DNA from: an uncultured Pedosphaera sp.
GTDB taxonomy: Bacteria > Verrucomicrobiota > Verrucomicrobiia > Limisphaerales > Pedosphaeraceae
DNA: 64,000 nt
Assembly: GCA_903918755.1 (NCBI GenBank)
Contig: CAIXFN010000005.1
Span: 1-64,000, forward strand
Direction of reading: 5' to 3'
The notes beneath the pieces were generated by a model, which did not search any database, was not told where the DNA came from, and saw only the letters and a program-made list of their open reading frames with translations. How positions within the stretch are numbered: position 1 is the stretch's first letter; each line of letters begins with the position of its first letter. Made by a program: the position numbers and the translations under genes. This document shows, piece by piece, positions 27,448-36,573 of this stretch.

Positions 27448-30400
27448 TTACGGCAATTGCAGCGCGCGATAAAATCGATAGGGAACCGTCGTCGCCCCCG
27501 TGTCTTGCAGGCTGAACGGACTGACCAACGGGGTGTTGGTGAGCAGCGAAATCCAGTCGGAGAAATTCGTCGTAGCCTGCAAGACATAGCTCTTGTTCGT
27601 CGGGCCACTCAATTGCATCTGGAAGGAGTGGTCGGTCAGGAACCCGGCGCTGTTAAACCGCAGCCCAGGAAGAATGGTAAAGATGCCCTGCGCCGCGATG
27701 CTGTTCGTGTATCCCGTCGCGAACGCGCTCGCTTTGAGCGTCGCCGAACTCGTTAATCCAAAAGGCCCGTTGTAAACGAACGAATTGGTGCCCGGCAGTG
27801 TGCCATCGAGGGTGTAATAAAGCGCCGCGTTGGTCACTGGTGGTTGCAGCGTGATGTTGACCAGGCCGTAGAACGTCCCTCCTGCTGGCTGGATCGTGGG
27901 CGGCGCTAGGGCCGGGGTACCCGGCAAGCTGTTGATCCAGGCGGCCAGGACCGCCATGCCATCGGTATCCACCAGGTTTCGGGCCAGCGGCGGCATCGCC
28001 ACCCCCGTTTGGGTGGTATTGGCCCGTTGATAGAGCATGGACCGCCAGATGTCCTCCGGCGCCACCACCCGCGCATTATCGGCCCCCAGCGTCCCGCGCA
28101 CCACGGCCCCGTTGATAATGTTCTGGTTGGTCAGCGGCGTGTCGTACCGCGCGTCGAACGTCCCCCCCGCCCCGCCCGGCCGGTGACACTGCGCGCAATT
28201 GGCATCCAGATAGGAACGCACGCGGTCCACCAGCGGCGAACCAGCATTCGTCACCGCCACCATCCGGCTCAGCGCCGGAATCGCACCCTCATCAAGCGCC
28301 GGGTTCAGCAACCCCAGGTGGTTCAAGGTCCGCAATTGGTTGTCCGTCACCCCGGACGGCGCATAAGCGAGATCCCCGTTCAACTGGCGTGTCTTCACGC
28401 CCAGGACATAATTGGCTGCCGGCGTGTGACAGGTGAGGCAATCGGTCGGGCTGGGATAATACCACAATTGGGTCCGGACCCCGGTGGCATTGGTGATGAG
28501 GATGTTCTCGGTCAGGCTCGCGGTGAGCAGGTCCGCGTCAGAATTATCCGGCCGCCATTTGTAGGTGATGCCGTACACCGCCCCATTCGGGTCCCGCACC
28601 AACAGCCGCGTTTCCAACCGCCGCAGCGGGACGGCCGGGTTGGTTTCATCCGTGGTCAGATCGAAGTGTTTGACGAACACCGTGCCAGTGGGGAAATCCC
28701 ATTCCCCGGTCGGAGTGAAAGTAATCTGTTGCTCCGGCGTGATCGCTCCCCCCCGGTACGGCACCGCCAGCCAGCGGAGCTTGCTGGCCCCGTCCGACCA
28801 CAACGCCGTGTTGGGTTGATACGGAACCAATCCCGGGGCCGGCGTCAGGCTCGCAGTAGTCGTAAACACCCCCACCTGCGAAAGGGTCGGCGGCAGACTG
28901 CCCGCAATGCTGCCGGGCAGGTTAAAGTAGGCCGGCGTCACCGCCCGCGCCACCACCCCATAGGGCTGTCCGCTGCCCGCCGTGATTGTGACATTGACGG
29001 GAGCCGACGTTCCGGTAATGCCGCTGGCATCGCTCACTACGGCCGTCAGGGCGTAAGCGCCCGCCGCCAGATTGGTAGCCGTCAGGGTGTACGGACTGTT
29101 CGTCACGGTCCCCAACAAGCTGTTGTTCCCATAGAAGGACACCCCGCCAATTCGGTTGTACTGCGCCGCCGCGTTAGCCGCGATCGTCACCGCCCCGCCG
29201 GCCGTAAAATTGGCCCCATTGGTGGGGCCCGTGATCACCACCACCGGCGGCGGATTGGAGACGGGATAAAACTGGGTCTGCGGAATGATCGCCAGCGGCG
29301 AGGAGGGACTGCTCCAGGCCAGCTTGGCGACCGCCCCCCCGCCGTTCTGATAGTAATCCACCTGGATGTTGTAACGCTGTTGCGCCACCAGCGGCACCGC
29401 CGCGGTGTAGGTCGTCGGAGCCTGGTCCACCCAACCGTCGATGATTTTCTGGCCGTTGAGCCACACCCGCACGCCATCATCCGCGGTGGCGGAAAATGTA
29501 AACGTCTCCGAAAATTGCGGCTGCACCGCGCCCGTCCAGCGGACCGAATAGCCGGTCAATCCGACACTGGGATCGGGTCCGGCACTGCCCCAATCGAAAT
29601 TGATCGAGGGATCGACCCGGACCACGGTTGGCGGATCATTGAACGTCTTGAGCTGGCCGCCATAATATTTCCCCAACAAACCAGCGCCGTTACCCAGGGT
29701 AGCGCTGTTCACGAACCCGGCGCTCACCGCCCCGCTGTCGACCGCCCCCGGCTTCACCGCGATCGCATGCACGGCCAGGGAATTGGTCACCACGAACGGA
29801 GCCTGGTAGATCAGCGAATTTGTCGTCGGGGCGCTACCGTCCAGCGTGTAGTAGATCGTCGTGCCGGCCGTGGCATCCGCCAAGGTCACCGTCACCGAAT
29901 TGGTGAACACCCCGCCGTTGGGCGAAATCGTGGGCGTGGCAATGAACAGACCGTTCCCGAAAACGGACACCGCGTATTCCGTCCCGACATACACCTTGCC
30001 ATTCACAATGCTGGGCAGCGTAAACTCCACCGCCACCCCGGGATTATCGCGCGCGAGGATCTGGCTGCTGTTGTATAGTTCCTGCGCCACGTTGGTCGCG
30101 TTGTAGGCATGCAGCACCGCCGGCCCACCGCTCCCGTAGGCGTCCGACTGGACCGCCCACACGATCGCATTGTAGTTCCCGTTCGCCGAAATGCTGGGCG
30201 TCGCTCCCGGGTAGCCAAAGGCCGCCGTCCCCCGCGCCACCGGGGTCGTGCTCATGCTCGCGTTGGTCACAGTGAAGCACTTGATCACATCCCCGTTCCC
30301 GATGACATAAAAGTAGCCGTTCCAATAGGCCGGGGAACTCCACATACCGCCCACCGCATTGGGGAGCGACTGCACAATCTGACTATCGGCCGCGCTGTTG

Positions 30401-33288
30401 TAGTGCCCGAGGTTATCGCGATCCAGGAGGAAGAGGGTGTTCGCTTTGCTCCCGCCCAAAATCAAATGCCGGTGGGTGGCATTCCCGGCGGAGTCGGGCA
30501 ACAACAGCAACCCGGCCGAACCCACATCGAGGTCCGCGCTATTCAAACTGGCCTGGTTGTAGGGCGCGAAATAATCGGCCAGCTTCAGCCCGTTGGTGGT
30601 GGAAAGCTTGAGGTAGCTGTCCCCGAAATTGGTGGTGCCATCAAAATTACCGTTGCCGGTGATGAAATAAATATTGCCGTTGGTGTCGGCTGCCGGTCCA
30701 TTCCCGGTCTGCCATACTCCGCCGAGACCAGCGTTAGGGGTGGCATTGTAAACGCCCTTCTGTGCCAGGGTTTGCGCATCATACGCAAAGACCCAGCCGT
30801 AATACGGGGAAATATCGCCAGGCGACGCAAACGCCAGATAAATCATTCCATTCGCCAGCAACAACGCCGGGCGACAGTGTTCGCGCAACGGGTTCCAGAG
30901 CACATGACCCGCCCCGTCCGTATCGTTGTAGCCGGGCGTGCCCGTCCCCGGGTAATTCGTCACCGCCAGCGTGACCGGGCTGTTGAAATTGGTTCGTTCC
31001 ATCCCCGTGGTCAGGTCCAGTGCGTGCAACCGGTGCGGAAAGCTCGTCACCCCACTGATGATTTCCTTCGTGCGCGCCTCGACATAAATCGTGGCGGTCA
31101 CGGGATCGATCACCGGGGTCGCGGTGATGCCAACCTCCGGCACCACATTGCCCTGCGCATCGCCGCCCGGCACCGCGGTGATCCCCGCGGCGGGATTGAT
31201 GAAGCTCGTGGTCCAATAGGGCGTGCTCACGTAATTATCTGCGTCAAAGGCATACACCGTGTCATGCTCCGTCGCGACAATGAGGAGGTTATGAACGCCC
31301 CGCCCCGGAATCAGGACATTGGTGGCCACCAGCGGCGCGGCATACACATAACCGTCCACCGGATAACCGAACAACCGGCCAAAATTATTGGAATTCACGT
31401 TGGCCAGTGTCAACAAGGTCTCGTTCGTATTCGCCCCCGCCCGCGAATTGTCATTGTGGTAGGTCGTCAGCGCCACCAAGGCGGGGGCCGCGAGCGTTGT
31501 GAAACTGCGCGCCGGGCTGGCCCATCCCACCCCGAACGCGTTGGCAGCGGACGCGGCGAAGTAATAGGTCGTGTTGGTCGCCAACCCGGTGACGGTGACG
31601 CCGAAGGGCCCGTTTTGCGGCCCCAACGCCACATTATTGGACCAGGCCGCGGCATTCGTCCCGCCATCCACCGGCCCGTAATAAAGACTGACCACGGGAG
31701 TCTGCCCGCCAATTCCGACGACCTGGCCATTGAGGGTCGCCGCCGTGGCTTGCACATTCACCGCGGGCAGGTTGGTCACCGTCGCCACCGCCGCTGCCAG
31801 CACGGTAAGCGTGACCGGCGCGCTGGTGACTGCCCCCAGGCTGTTGGAAACCACGCAACTAAAGAGGAGTCCGTTGTGCGCCGCCACCGTGGCATTGCTC
31901 AGGACATACACGGAATTGGTCGCCGCGGGGGCGGGAATTCGCACCCCGTTCTCCAGCCACTGGTAAAACATCGGCGCCTGGTTCGTGACCACCAGCGTGA
32001 ACCAGGCATTCGTCCCCGCCACGACCGTGACATTGGTGGGCGGGACGTAGATTCCCGCCGGCGTGTCGCCCCCCTGGCAGGGAACCAGGATCGTCCCCCG
32101 ATTTCCCGTCGCGCTCAGCGGCTCCTCAAACGTGCCGTCTGGAAGCTGCCAGCGCACCGAGAGATTGTCGGCATTCGTGCTGTGTTGCATCAGCGCCTCG
32201 AGGTAATAGCGGCGCCCCGCGGTCAGGAAGATGGCGGCGGATTGCTGGTTCGCCTCCTTGTTCCATTGCCGGAATGCCGTGTAGGTGTTGACGGACGCGG
32301 CCAGCGTCTTGTTGGTGGGGAATTCGTCGGTGCTGACGTACAAAGCCGAAGTGTTATCGCTGGCCACCCCGAAGGTGTAATTGCCGTTGGTGGGCGGCAC
32401 CACGAAGGCCCGCAAGCGCTGGCCGTAATTCGTCATTCCCGAATTCGTCTCGGTTTCAAAGCTGCTAAAATATTTCGTGAAGGCGGGGCTCGGGGAGTTG
32501 GGCCACCGGGGGTTGTAGGTGGGATTGGTCAGCACGATCAGCGAATTTCCCAGGGTGGAATTGAGATTGGTCCACCATTCCCGATAAACCCCGAACGTGC
32601 CCACCAATGGGAAATTCGGCGTCGTCACATTGGTAAAAGTGCCGGTCGCCAGTAAACCGTTGTTGTGCGCGGTCACCGCCAATCCCGCCAGCGCGGAACT
32701 CGCGATCGCCAAGGTCTGCGTGGTGCCCACCTGGTTCCAGGTTGTGCCATTCGTGCTGTAATACCCCGCAAAAGTGTTTTGCGCCCGCGCCAGTTTGACC
32801 CACACGGGCGCCGTCAGACCTCCGACCGCGCTGTACCCGCACTGCCCGCCCACCGCATTCCGCCATTGAAAACTCACCCCGTTGCCGGGCGTGGCCACGA
32901 TCGCCACATTGATCGCCCCGGCCGTCGTGTCGTTCCGGAACATCAACCCGGCCTTGGCCCAGACATCCGTGTTTTGAATCGTCAACACCCGCGCCACCAA
33001 AGTGCCATCGCCCGTCCAGGTCTCGTAGGCAAAATGAAACTGATCGGCGTTATTCCAAATGTCACTGCCCCCGCCGGTCAGGCTCCAGCCGCCATTGACG
33101 TAACTGGCCGCCCCCGCATTGCCGGGTCCCCCTATATCCGCATCCACCCATCCCGGTGGCAAACTGGCCCGCACCGCCATGGGAGCCATGGCCCCTAGGA
33201 CCAACCATTGGACCAACAAAACCAAACGCCCAAAGCGCAAAGGTTTGCGGCAGGTGCAGCGCGAAACGCGTCGATGATCTGGCGTCAT
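27448..33288 (-). CDS. 1946-residue exported multidomain protein with PA14, beta-propeller and diheme cytochrome domains
   Basis: A signal sequence (about 1-42) is followed, in approximate order, by a laminin-G/DUF1349-like domain (43-245), PA14-like (250-400), Ig-like (425-510), FN3-like (515-603), PQQ-like propeller (605-1115, starting TTYHNDNSRAGANTNETLLT), chitobiase C-terminal-like (1117-1195), a second PA14 (1199-1344, GLLGKYYGGQ), Ig-like (1349-1437), an SO2930-like cytochrome region (1442-1787) with haem motifs CLTCH (1617-1621) and CAQCH (1698-1702), a second chitobiase-like domain (1796-1866), and the C-terminal module ending RFYRALQLP. It probably sits on the outside of the cell and binds glycans, with two covalently attached haems able to carry electrons. 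No catalytic site for sugar cleavage is seen. Monocistronic. Confidence 0.85.
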   Translation of the reverse strand: MTPDHRRVSRCTCRKPLRFGRLVLLVQWLVLGAMAPMAVRASLPPGWVDADIGGPGNAGAASYVNGGWSLTGGGSDIWNNADQFHFAYETWTGDGTLVARVLTIQNTDVWAKAGLMFRNDTTAGAINVAIVATPGNGVSFQWRNAVGGQCGYSAVGGLTAPVWVKLARAQNTFAGYYSTNGTTWNQVGTTQTLAIASSALAGLAVTAHNNGLLATGTFTNVTTPNFPLVGTFGVYREWWTNLNSTLGNSLIVLTNPTYNPRWPNSPSPAFTKYFSSFETETNSGMTNYGQRLRAFVVPPTNGNYTFGVASDNTSALYVSTDEFPTNKTLAASVNTYTAFRQWNKEANQQSAAIFLTAGRRYYLEALMQHSTNADNLSVRWQLPDGTFEEPLSATGNRGTILVPCQGGDTPAGIYVPPTNVTVVAGTNAWFTLVVTNQAPMFYQWLENGVRIPAPAATNSVYVLSNATVAAHNGLLFSCVVSNSLGAVTSAPVTLTVLAAAVATVTNLPAVNVQATAATLNGQVVGIGGQTPVVSLYYGPVDGGTNAAAWSNNVALGPQNGPFGVTVTGLATNTTYYFAASAANAFGVGWASPARSFTTLAAPALVALTTYHNDNSRAGANTNETLLTLANVNSNNFGRLFGYPVDGYVYAAPLVATNVLIPGRGVHNLLIVATEHDTVYAFDADNYVSTPYWTTSFINPAAGITAVPGGDAQGNVVPEVGITATPVIDPVTATIYVEARTKEIISGVTSFPHRLHALDLTTGMERTNFNSPVTLAVTNYPGTGTPGYNDTDGAGHVLWNPLREHCRPALLLANGMIYLAFASPGDISPYYGWVFAYDAQTLAQKGVYNATPNAGLGGVWQTGNGPAADTNGNIYFITGNGNFDGTTNFGDSYLKLSTTNGLKLADYFAPYNQASLNSADLDVGSAGLLLLPDSAGNATHRHLILGGSKANTLFLLDRDNLGHYNSAADSQIVQSLPNAVGGMWSSPAYWNGYFYVIGNGDVIKCFTVTNASMSTTPVARGTAAFGYPGATPSISANGNYNAIVWAVQSDAYGSGGPAVLHAYNATNVAQELYNSSQILARDNPGVAVEFTLPSIVNGKVYVGTEYAVSVFGNGLFIATPTISPNGGVFTNSVTVTLADATAGTTIYYTLDGSAPTTNSLIYQAPFVVTNSLAVHAIAVKPGAVDSGAVSAGFVNSATLGNGAGLLGKYYGGQLKTFNDPPTVVRVDPSINFDWGSAGPDPSVGLTGYSVRWTGAVQPQFSETFTFSATADDGVRVWLNGQKIIDGWVDQAPTTYTAAVPLVAQQRYNIQVDYYQNGGGAVAKLAWSSPSSPLAIIPQTQFYPVSNPPPVVVITGPTNGANFTAGGAVTIAANAAAQYNRIGGVSFYGNNSLLGTVTNSPYTLTATNLAAGAYALTAVVSDASGITGTSAPVNVTITAGSGQPYGVVARAVTPAYFNLPGSIAGSLPPTLSQVGVFTTTASLTPAPGLVPYQPNTALWSDGASKLRWLAVPYRGGAITPEQQITFTPTGEWDFPTGTVFVKHFDLTTDETNPAVPLRRLETRLLVRDPNGAVYGITYKWRPDNSDADLLTASLTENILITNATGVRTQLWYYPSPTDCLTCHTPAANYVLGVKTRQLNGDLAYAPSGVTDNQLRTLNHLGLLNPALDEGAIPALSRMVAVTNAGSPLVDRVRSYLDANCAQCHRPGGAGGTFDARYDTPLTNQNIINGAVVRGTLGADNARVVAPEDIWRSMLYQRANTTQTGVAMPPLARNLVDTDGMAVLAAWINSLPGTPALAPPTIQPAGGTFYGLVNITLQPPVTNAALYYTLDGTLPGTNSFVYNGPFGLTSSATLKASAFATGYTNSIAAQGIFTILPGLRFNSAGFLTDHSFQMQLSGPTNKSYVLQATTNFSDWISLLTNTPLVSPFSLQDTGATTVPYRFYRALQLP

Positions 33289-33428
33289 ACGTAAAAAGGG
33301 TCCCTTGATTATCGACCCAAATCGCCAAAAAGCAAGCGACCACCGGGCTGCGCGCTGCTTCCGTCCGAGATTTTACCGGACTGTGACAATCGATTCCCCA
33401 AGCCCGTCTTTTACCACCCGCTTACGTA

Positions 33429-34541
33429 TTACCGCTTTTTGGGGATGGGCACTTCTCCGCCACTCTTTCGCCACTCCTGCCAATCCTGCCTGGTCGCCGC
33501 CACCATGATCGCCGCCGCCTGTTTCAGCCACCCCGGCTTGCGCTTCCCCAAATCCCGTCGCACCGCGGGCACCGTCTTCGGACTGCCCCAGTGCACATTG
33601 GCCAATTCCCGCCCCATCGCCCGCAGCAATTTCGCTTTGTCGTGATCCCTCGGCATTTGGGATAACTCCACCCGGCTGCAATACGGCGACAACCGCCGCA
33701 CGATCCAGCGCTCCCGCACCTGCAAAAATGGGTCGGCCGTCCGCACCGCCGCCGCCAGCAGCCGGCCGTAATAAATCTCCTGGTCCGCCTTTCCGTCCGC
33801 CCACACGCAGGCGGACGGGAGCAATGCCTTGGCTTCCCGGGCAATTTTTCCGCCGCGCCAATCCGCAATGGCCAGAAAACGTTGCCGTCCCAGGCTCCCC
33901 AACCCGGCGCGCCGGTGCGCGATGCGGAAAGCCAGACCCGGCTCCGGTAGCACCGACTGGAGCAACTGGCGCACGGGTGCCGCCACCCCGCGAAGCGTGG
34001 GCAGAGCGTCCAATTTGCCCCAAAAAAGCACCGGATCCCGCCCATGGCTCGTGACGGCTTCACGCAGGCCCGAGTGCCGTTCCGAAAGCACAAAAGGTTC
34101 GCCCCCCAGTTGCAATCCCTCCGCATAACCCGCCAGAATCGCCCGCTCGGTCGCCGCCGGGGTGAAGGAGGCTTTCTCTCCTTCAATGGCCAGCCAGGCG
34201 CTGGCGGCCAGTCGGACCAGATCCGCCGTATATGGAAGCGGATAGGCCTCATCGAAGTCGTTGACTCCCCAAATCAACCGGCCTTCGGCATCCCGCCAGG
34301 TGCCAAAATTTTCCACATGCAGGTCCCCGACCGCCAGCACGGTCGGCGCCTGGGTGAGGTCCGGACACAACCGGGGAAATAATTGAATCCAGCGATAAAA
34401 AGTTGCCCGCAGGAAGCTGAAGACATCCGCCGCCATCATTTGATGCTTGGCGGCGAGATCCGCCGGCACCAAGCGCAACTCACCGGCCAGCCAGCTTTCA
34501 TAATCCCGCGTGGCCTGGAGAATCGAATTTTTTGGGGGCAT
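33429..34541 (-). CDS. DUF2252 family protein
   Basis: 370 residues from the ATG at 34541; the frame extends further upstream without similarity. DUF2252 marks are clear: FFRATFYRW-type opening (here FLRATFYRWIQLFP), then VLAVGDLHVENFGTW, and GVNDFDEAYPLPYTADLVRLAAS, followed by the C-terminal RELANVHWGSPKT. The HxEN and NDFDE motifs resemble the catalytic and metal-binding loops of aminoglycoside phosphotransferase/kinase-like folds, so a kinase-like activity is plausible but unproven. No signal peptide. No operon partner; the downstream neighbour on the same strand ends 140 bases away. Confidence 0.85.
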   Translation of the reverse strand: MPPKNSILQATRDYESWLAGELRLVPADLAAKHQMMAADVFSFLRATFYRWIQLFPRLCPDLTQAPTVLAVGDLHVENFGTWRDAEGRLIWGVNDFDEAYPLPYTADLVRLAASAWLAIEGEKASFTPAATERAILAGYAEGLQLGGEPFVLSERHSGLREAVTSHGRDPVLFWGKLDALPTLRGVAAPVRQLLQSVLPEPGLAFRIAHRRAGLGSLGRQRFLAIADWRGGKIAREAKALLPSACVWADGKADQEIYYGRLLAAAVRTADPFLQVRERWIVRRLSPYCSRVELSQMPRDHDKAKLLRAMGRELANVHWGSPKTVPAVRRDLGKRKPGWLKQAAAIMVAATRQDWQEWRKSGGEVPIPKKR

Positions 34542-34689
34542 ATTCTGGTTGCAGTCTAAGCGGACACGGCAAGGCCGGCAACCTGCTTCGGCCTCCGGTT
34601 GGGCCGCGAAGCGAAGCCGGGCGTGCCTTGCAAAGCTTCTTGGTGACGCTGGGAACACCTGATGGATCGTTTGCGCACCCTTTTCGGCC

Positions 34690-34714
34690 GGGGAAGTTGG
34701 ATTAAATGTCCGGA
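34690..34714 (+). repeat. Intergenic direct repeat, copy 1
   Basis: GGGGAAGTTGGATTAAATGT followed by CCGGA. Copy 2 lies 120 bases downstream (34810-34833) with one deletion and two substitutions. Confidence 0.55.
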
Positions 34715-34809
34715 GCCGGGACGGGGGATGGGGGCTGGGAATCGGGCCTATGGGACCGATAGGTCCCTTGGGCGGGAACTTTGGGTGAGCGGATGGCGCA
34801 GTGAACGGC

Positions 34810-34833
34810 GGGGAACTGGATTAAGTGTCCGGA
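34810..34833 (+). repeat. Intergenic direct repeat, copy 2
   Basis: GGGGAACTGGATTAAGTGTC followed by CGGA; near match to 34690-34714. Confidence 0.55.
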
Positions 34834-35118
34834 AGGGCGACCCTGCTTCCCCCTTCGCAAAAGCTTCCGTCTTCGCTAACGCAGGGCAGGAAGGTAACGA
34901 GGGGGGAAAGGCGAAAAGGATCCCGGACAGGTTGAGGGCAGGCAGCGGCGAGAGTGCGGAGAAGAGCCGGTTTGAAAGGGATTGTACCATCCGATTTTGC
35001 CTGTCTCAGCGGCGCAAATCGGTCGGGCGAATTCGGGGGCGGGTTTGGGCGGGGTGTGATGCCCGGCGCCGGGCGAGGCGGGAGCAAACTAGCCATTTGG
35101 GCCCGAAGGATCAGGTGG

Positions 35119-35739
35119 TCATTTTTTCGCTTTTTTCGGTTTATTGATGACGGCCGCGTGACCATACCCGGAGATTACGAGTTCCCGGGAACCATTGTCA
35201 CGGTCAGGGAGGCGCGACCGCGAATCCAATAAGCCAAAAACATTGTAAGTCAGATTGGAAGGGCCGGCATCCATGGGCGGCGATTCCATGAGCTTCCGGT
35301 TGATCAAAACGATACCTTTCCCGGTAGTCCAGAATCGGAACGTGAAACGGTTGGTGATGCCAGGTCGTAAATTGCCATCGCCCTGAAAATCACCGAACGT
35401 GGCACAATCCGAGCACATGGGGAAATCGATCTCGTACTGGGCCCCCTGCGCGTCGAAAAGCCGGGCGCTTTGAATGGAAATCATCAACGAGTCAGGATCG
35501 AACCGAAACGCATTGGTGCCAGCGATATCGACCTCCCCTTTAACGCGGACCTGGGCTTCGTCGTAGTGAACCGGAAGAATTTCAAAGCTCTGGATGGTAA
35601 TGCGACACCGCGGCAAGCGCAGCGCATCGTCGTCGGCATCGCCATCGCCATCGCCATCGCCACCAGTACTAAAATTAGCGGTGCCAAAGAAAGCGGCCAA
35701 CCACAAGATGGGAAGGAATCTTTGAAATCCAGTTTTCAT
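35119..35739 (-). CDS. Exported protein with Gly-Asp repeat, unknown function
   Basis: 206 residues from the ATG at 35739; a TTG at 35760 is a weaker alternative. The signal peptide is about residues 1-25 (LPILWLAAFFGTANF). The mature N terminus has GGDGDGDGDADDD, encoded by a tandem GCCATC-type hexamer (about 35630-35662), which may bind calcium or be a length-variable linker. The rest is beta-rich, with DPDSLMISIQSARLFD and a CSDC motif. No family recognised. It ends in a Lys-rich tail (KPKKAKK). It lies 13 bases downstream of the lipoprotein gene on the same strand, probably as an operon. Confidence 0.65.
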   Translation of the reverse strand: MKTGFQRFLPILWLAAFFGTANFSTGGDGDGDGDADDDALRLPRCRITIQSFEILPVHYDEAQVRVKGEVDIAGTNAFRFDPDSLMISIQSARLFDAQGAQYEIDFPMCSDCATFGDFQGDGNLRPGITNRFTFRFWTTGKGIVLINRKLMESPPMDAGPSNLTYNVFGLLDSRSRLPDRDNGSRELVISGYGHAAVINKPKKAKK

Positions 35740-35773
35740 AGTCGCTTTTGCGCAAGACAACCGCGGGTTTCGG

Positions 35774-36268
35774 TCATTTGAGGTTTTCCATTGCTTGCTT
35801 CAGTTTAAGGATATGGCCTTCCATTTCACTTTCCCGATAAAAAACCACGCTTCTTGACCAACCTGTCCCTGGTTCCGCGATGTCAAACGTAATCCCGTCC
35901 AGGCCATCGACAAACCCGACAATACTGAAGGGAGGCGCGTTTGAAGAGACCGGCGAATGATTGATAATCACTGCGCCACCACGAATTTGCCAGGAATCAA
36001 TTCGGTAAACGGACGGGACGTTGGTCCACCAAGAGCGGGCGATGAATCCACCTTTTTCCAGCAATTGAATCCGCCAGGCATAGTAGCCGCCAGCAGGACT
36101 AAACCCAACGTAGGTGCCGGCCAAGTCCGTGGGCGTGAAACTCTGCCAGAAGCAAACTATTTTGCGAGGTTCCGCGCAGCCCATCGCAGCGAACAGCAGC
36201 AAACCCACGGCCAGGTAAAGTCGTTGATTTGATGCGCCGCCCACCCGCTTGATCAGCTTTCCCATCAT
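35774..36268 (-). CDS. Putative lipoprotein, unknown function
   Basis: 164 residues from the ATG at 36268. The N terminus is basic, then YLAVGLLLFAAMGC, with Cys31 as the probable lipidated residue. The mature part is beta-rich (TPTDLAGTYVGFSPAGGYYAWRIQLLEKGG) and resembles small exported proteins with a lipocalin-like 'G-x-Y' opening, but no named family fits. It precedes the Gly-Asp exported protein and is probably co-transcribed with it. Confidence 0.65.
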   Translation of the reverse strand: MMGKLIKRVGGASNQRLYLAVGLLLFAAMGCAEPRKIVCFWQSFTPTDLAGTYVGFSPAGGYYAWRIQLLEKGGFIARSWWTNVPSVYRIDSWQIRGGAVIINHSPVSSNAPPFSIVGFVDGLDGITFDIAEPGTGWSRSVVFYRESEMEGHILKLKQAMENLK

Positions 36269-36573
36269 AATTTTTGCTGGTGCCAGTTGTTTCGCCGCCT
36301 CGTTCCACTCGACGGAGCCCCCAATGTTTCGATGGTCACGGTATTGGTATGCCCACTCCTGTCAATCCAACACTTGGGCACCTCCGATTATCAGGTGCCG
36401 TCAATCGGCGGCGGTGGGGACTGAAGCCGCCTGCCAGGCGGAAGTGCTTTGCAAAGAATGATTGATGAATAACCGGGACTGACCCTTTGGTGACTTGCCA
36501 CTTTTCAGGGGACACACCACCGGGGTAATCCCCTAATGGCCGGGACAGGATCCCGCCTTATGTTCATCATTAT
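36269..36573. other. Divergent intergenic region with regulatory palindrome
   Basis: Separates the minus-strand lipoprotein from the stress island. It contains no supported gene. The palindrome at 36522-36533 and a possible -10 (TATGTT, 36559-36564) precede the PRC-barrel gene. Confidence 0.5.
36522..36533. promoter_or_regulatory. GGGG-TAAT-CCCC palindrome upstream of the stress island
   Basis: Perfect palindrome GGGGTAATCCCC centred 46.5 bases before the ATG at 36574, the same distance as at 22641-22654. The left part in context, CCACCGGGGTAA, recurs exactly at 39911-39922 upstream of the kinase-like gene. It is a candidate response-regulator or ECF-independent activator site. Confidence 0.5.

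Larger units (their letters stand above)
34542..35118. other. Intergenic region with direct repeats, no supported gene
   Basis: The plus-strand open frame across this region has no recognisable domain and biased composition. Two copies of a 24-25-base element lie here (34690-34714 and 34810-34833). The stretch at 34852-34890 has an internally repetitive TTCGCWAA pattern that reads FAKASVFANA and looks like a known style of dispersed intergenic repeat. Confidence 0.5.

Noticed and set aside
28009-32655. Plus-strand ORFs of 689 and 848 codons opposite the giant diheme protein
   Set aside because: Arg/His/Pro-rich products without domains, fully antisense to a protein with clear PA14, propeller and haem motifs.
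34662-35147. 161-codon plus-strand ORF
   Set aside because: Covers direct repeats and a FAKAS-type repetitive phrase, with no recognisable fold; treated as intergenic.
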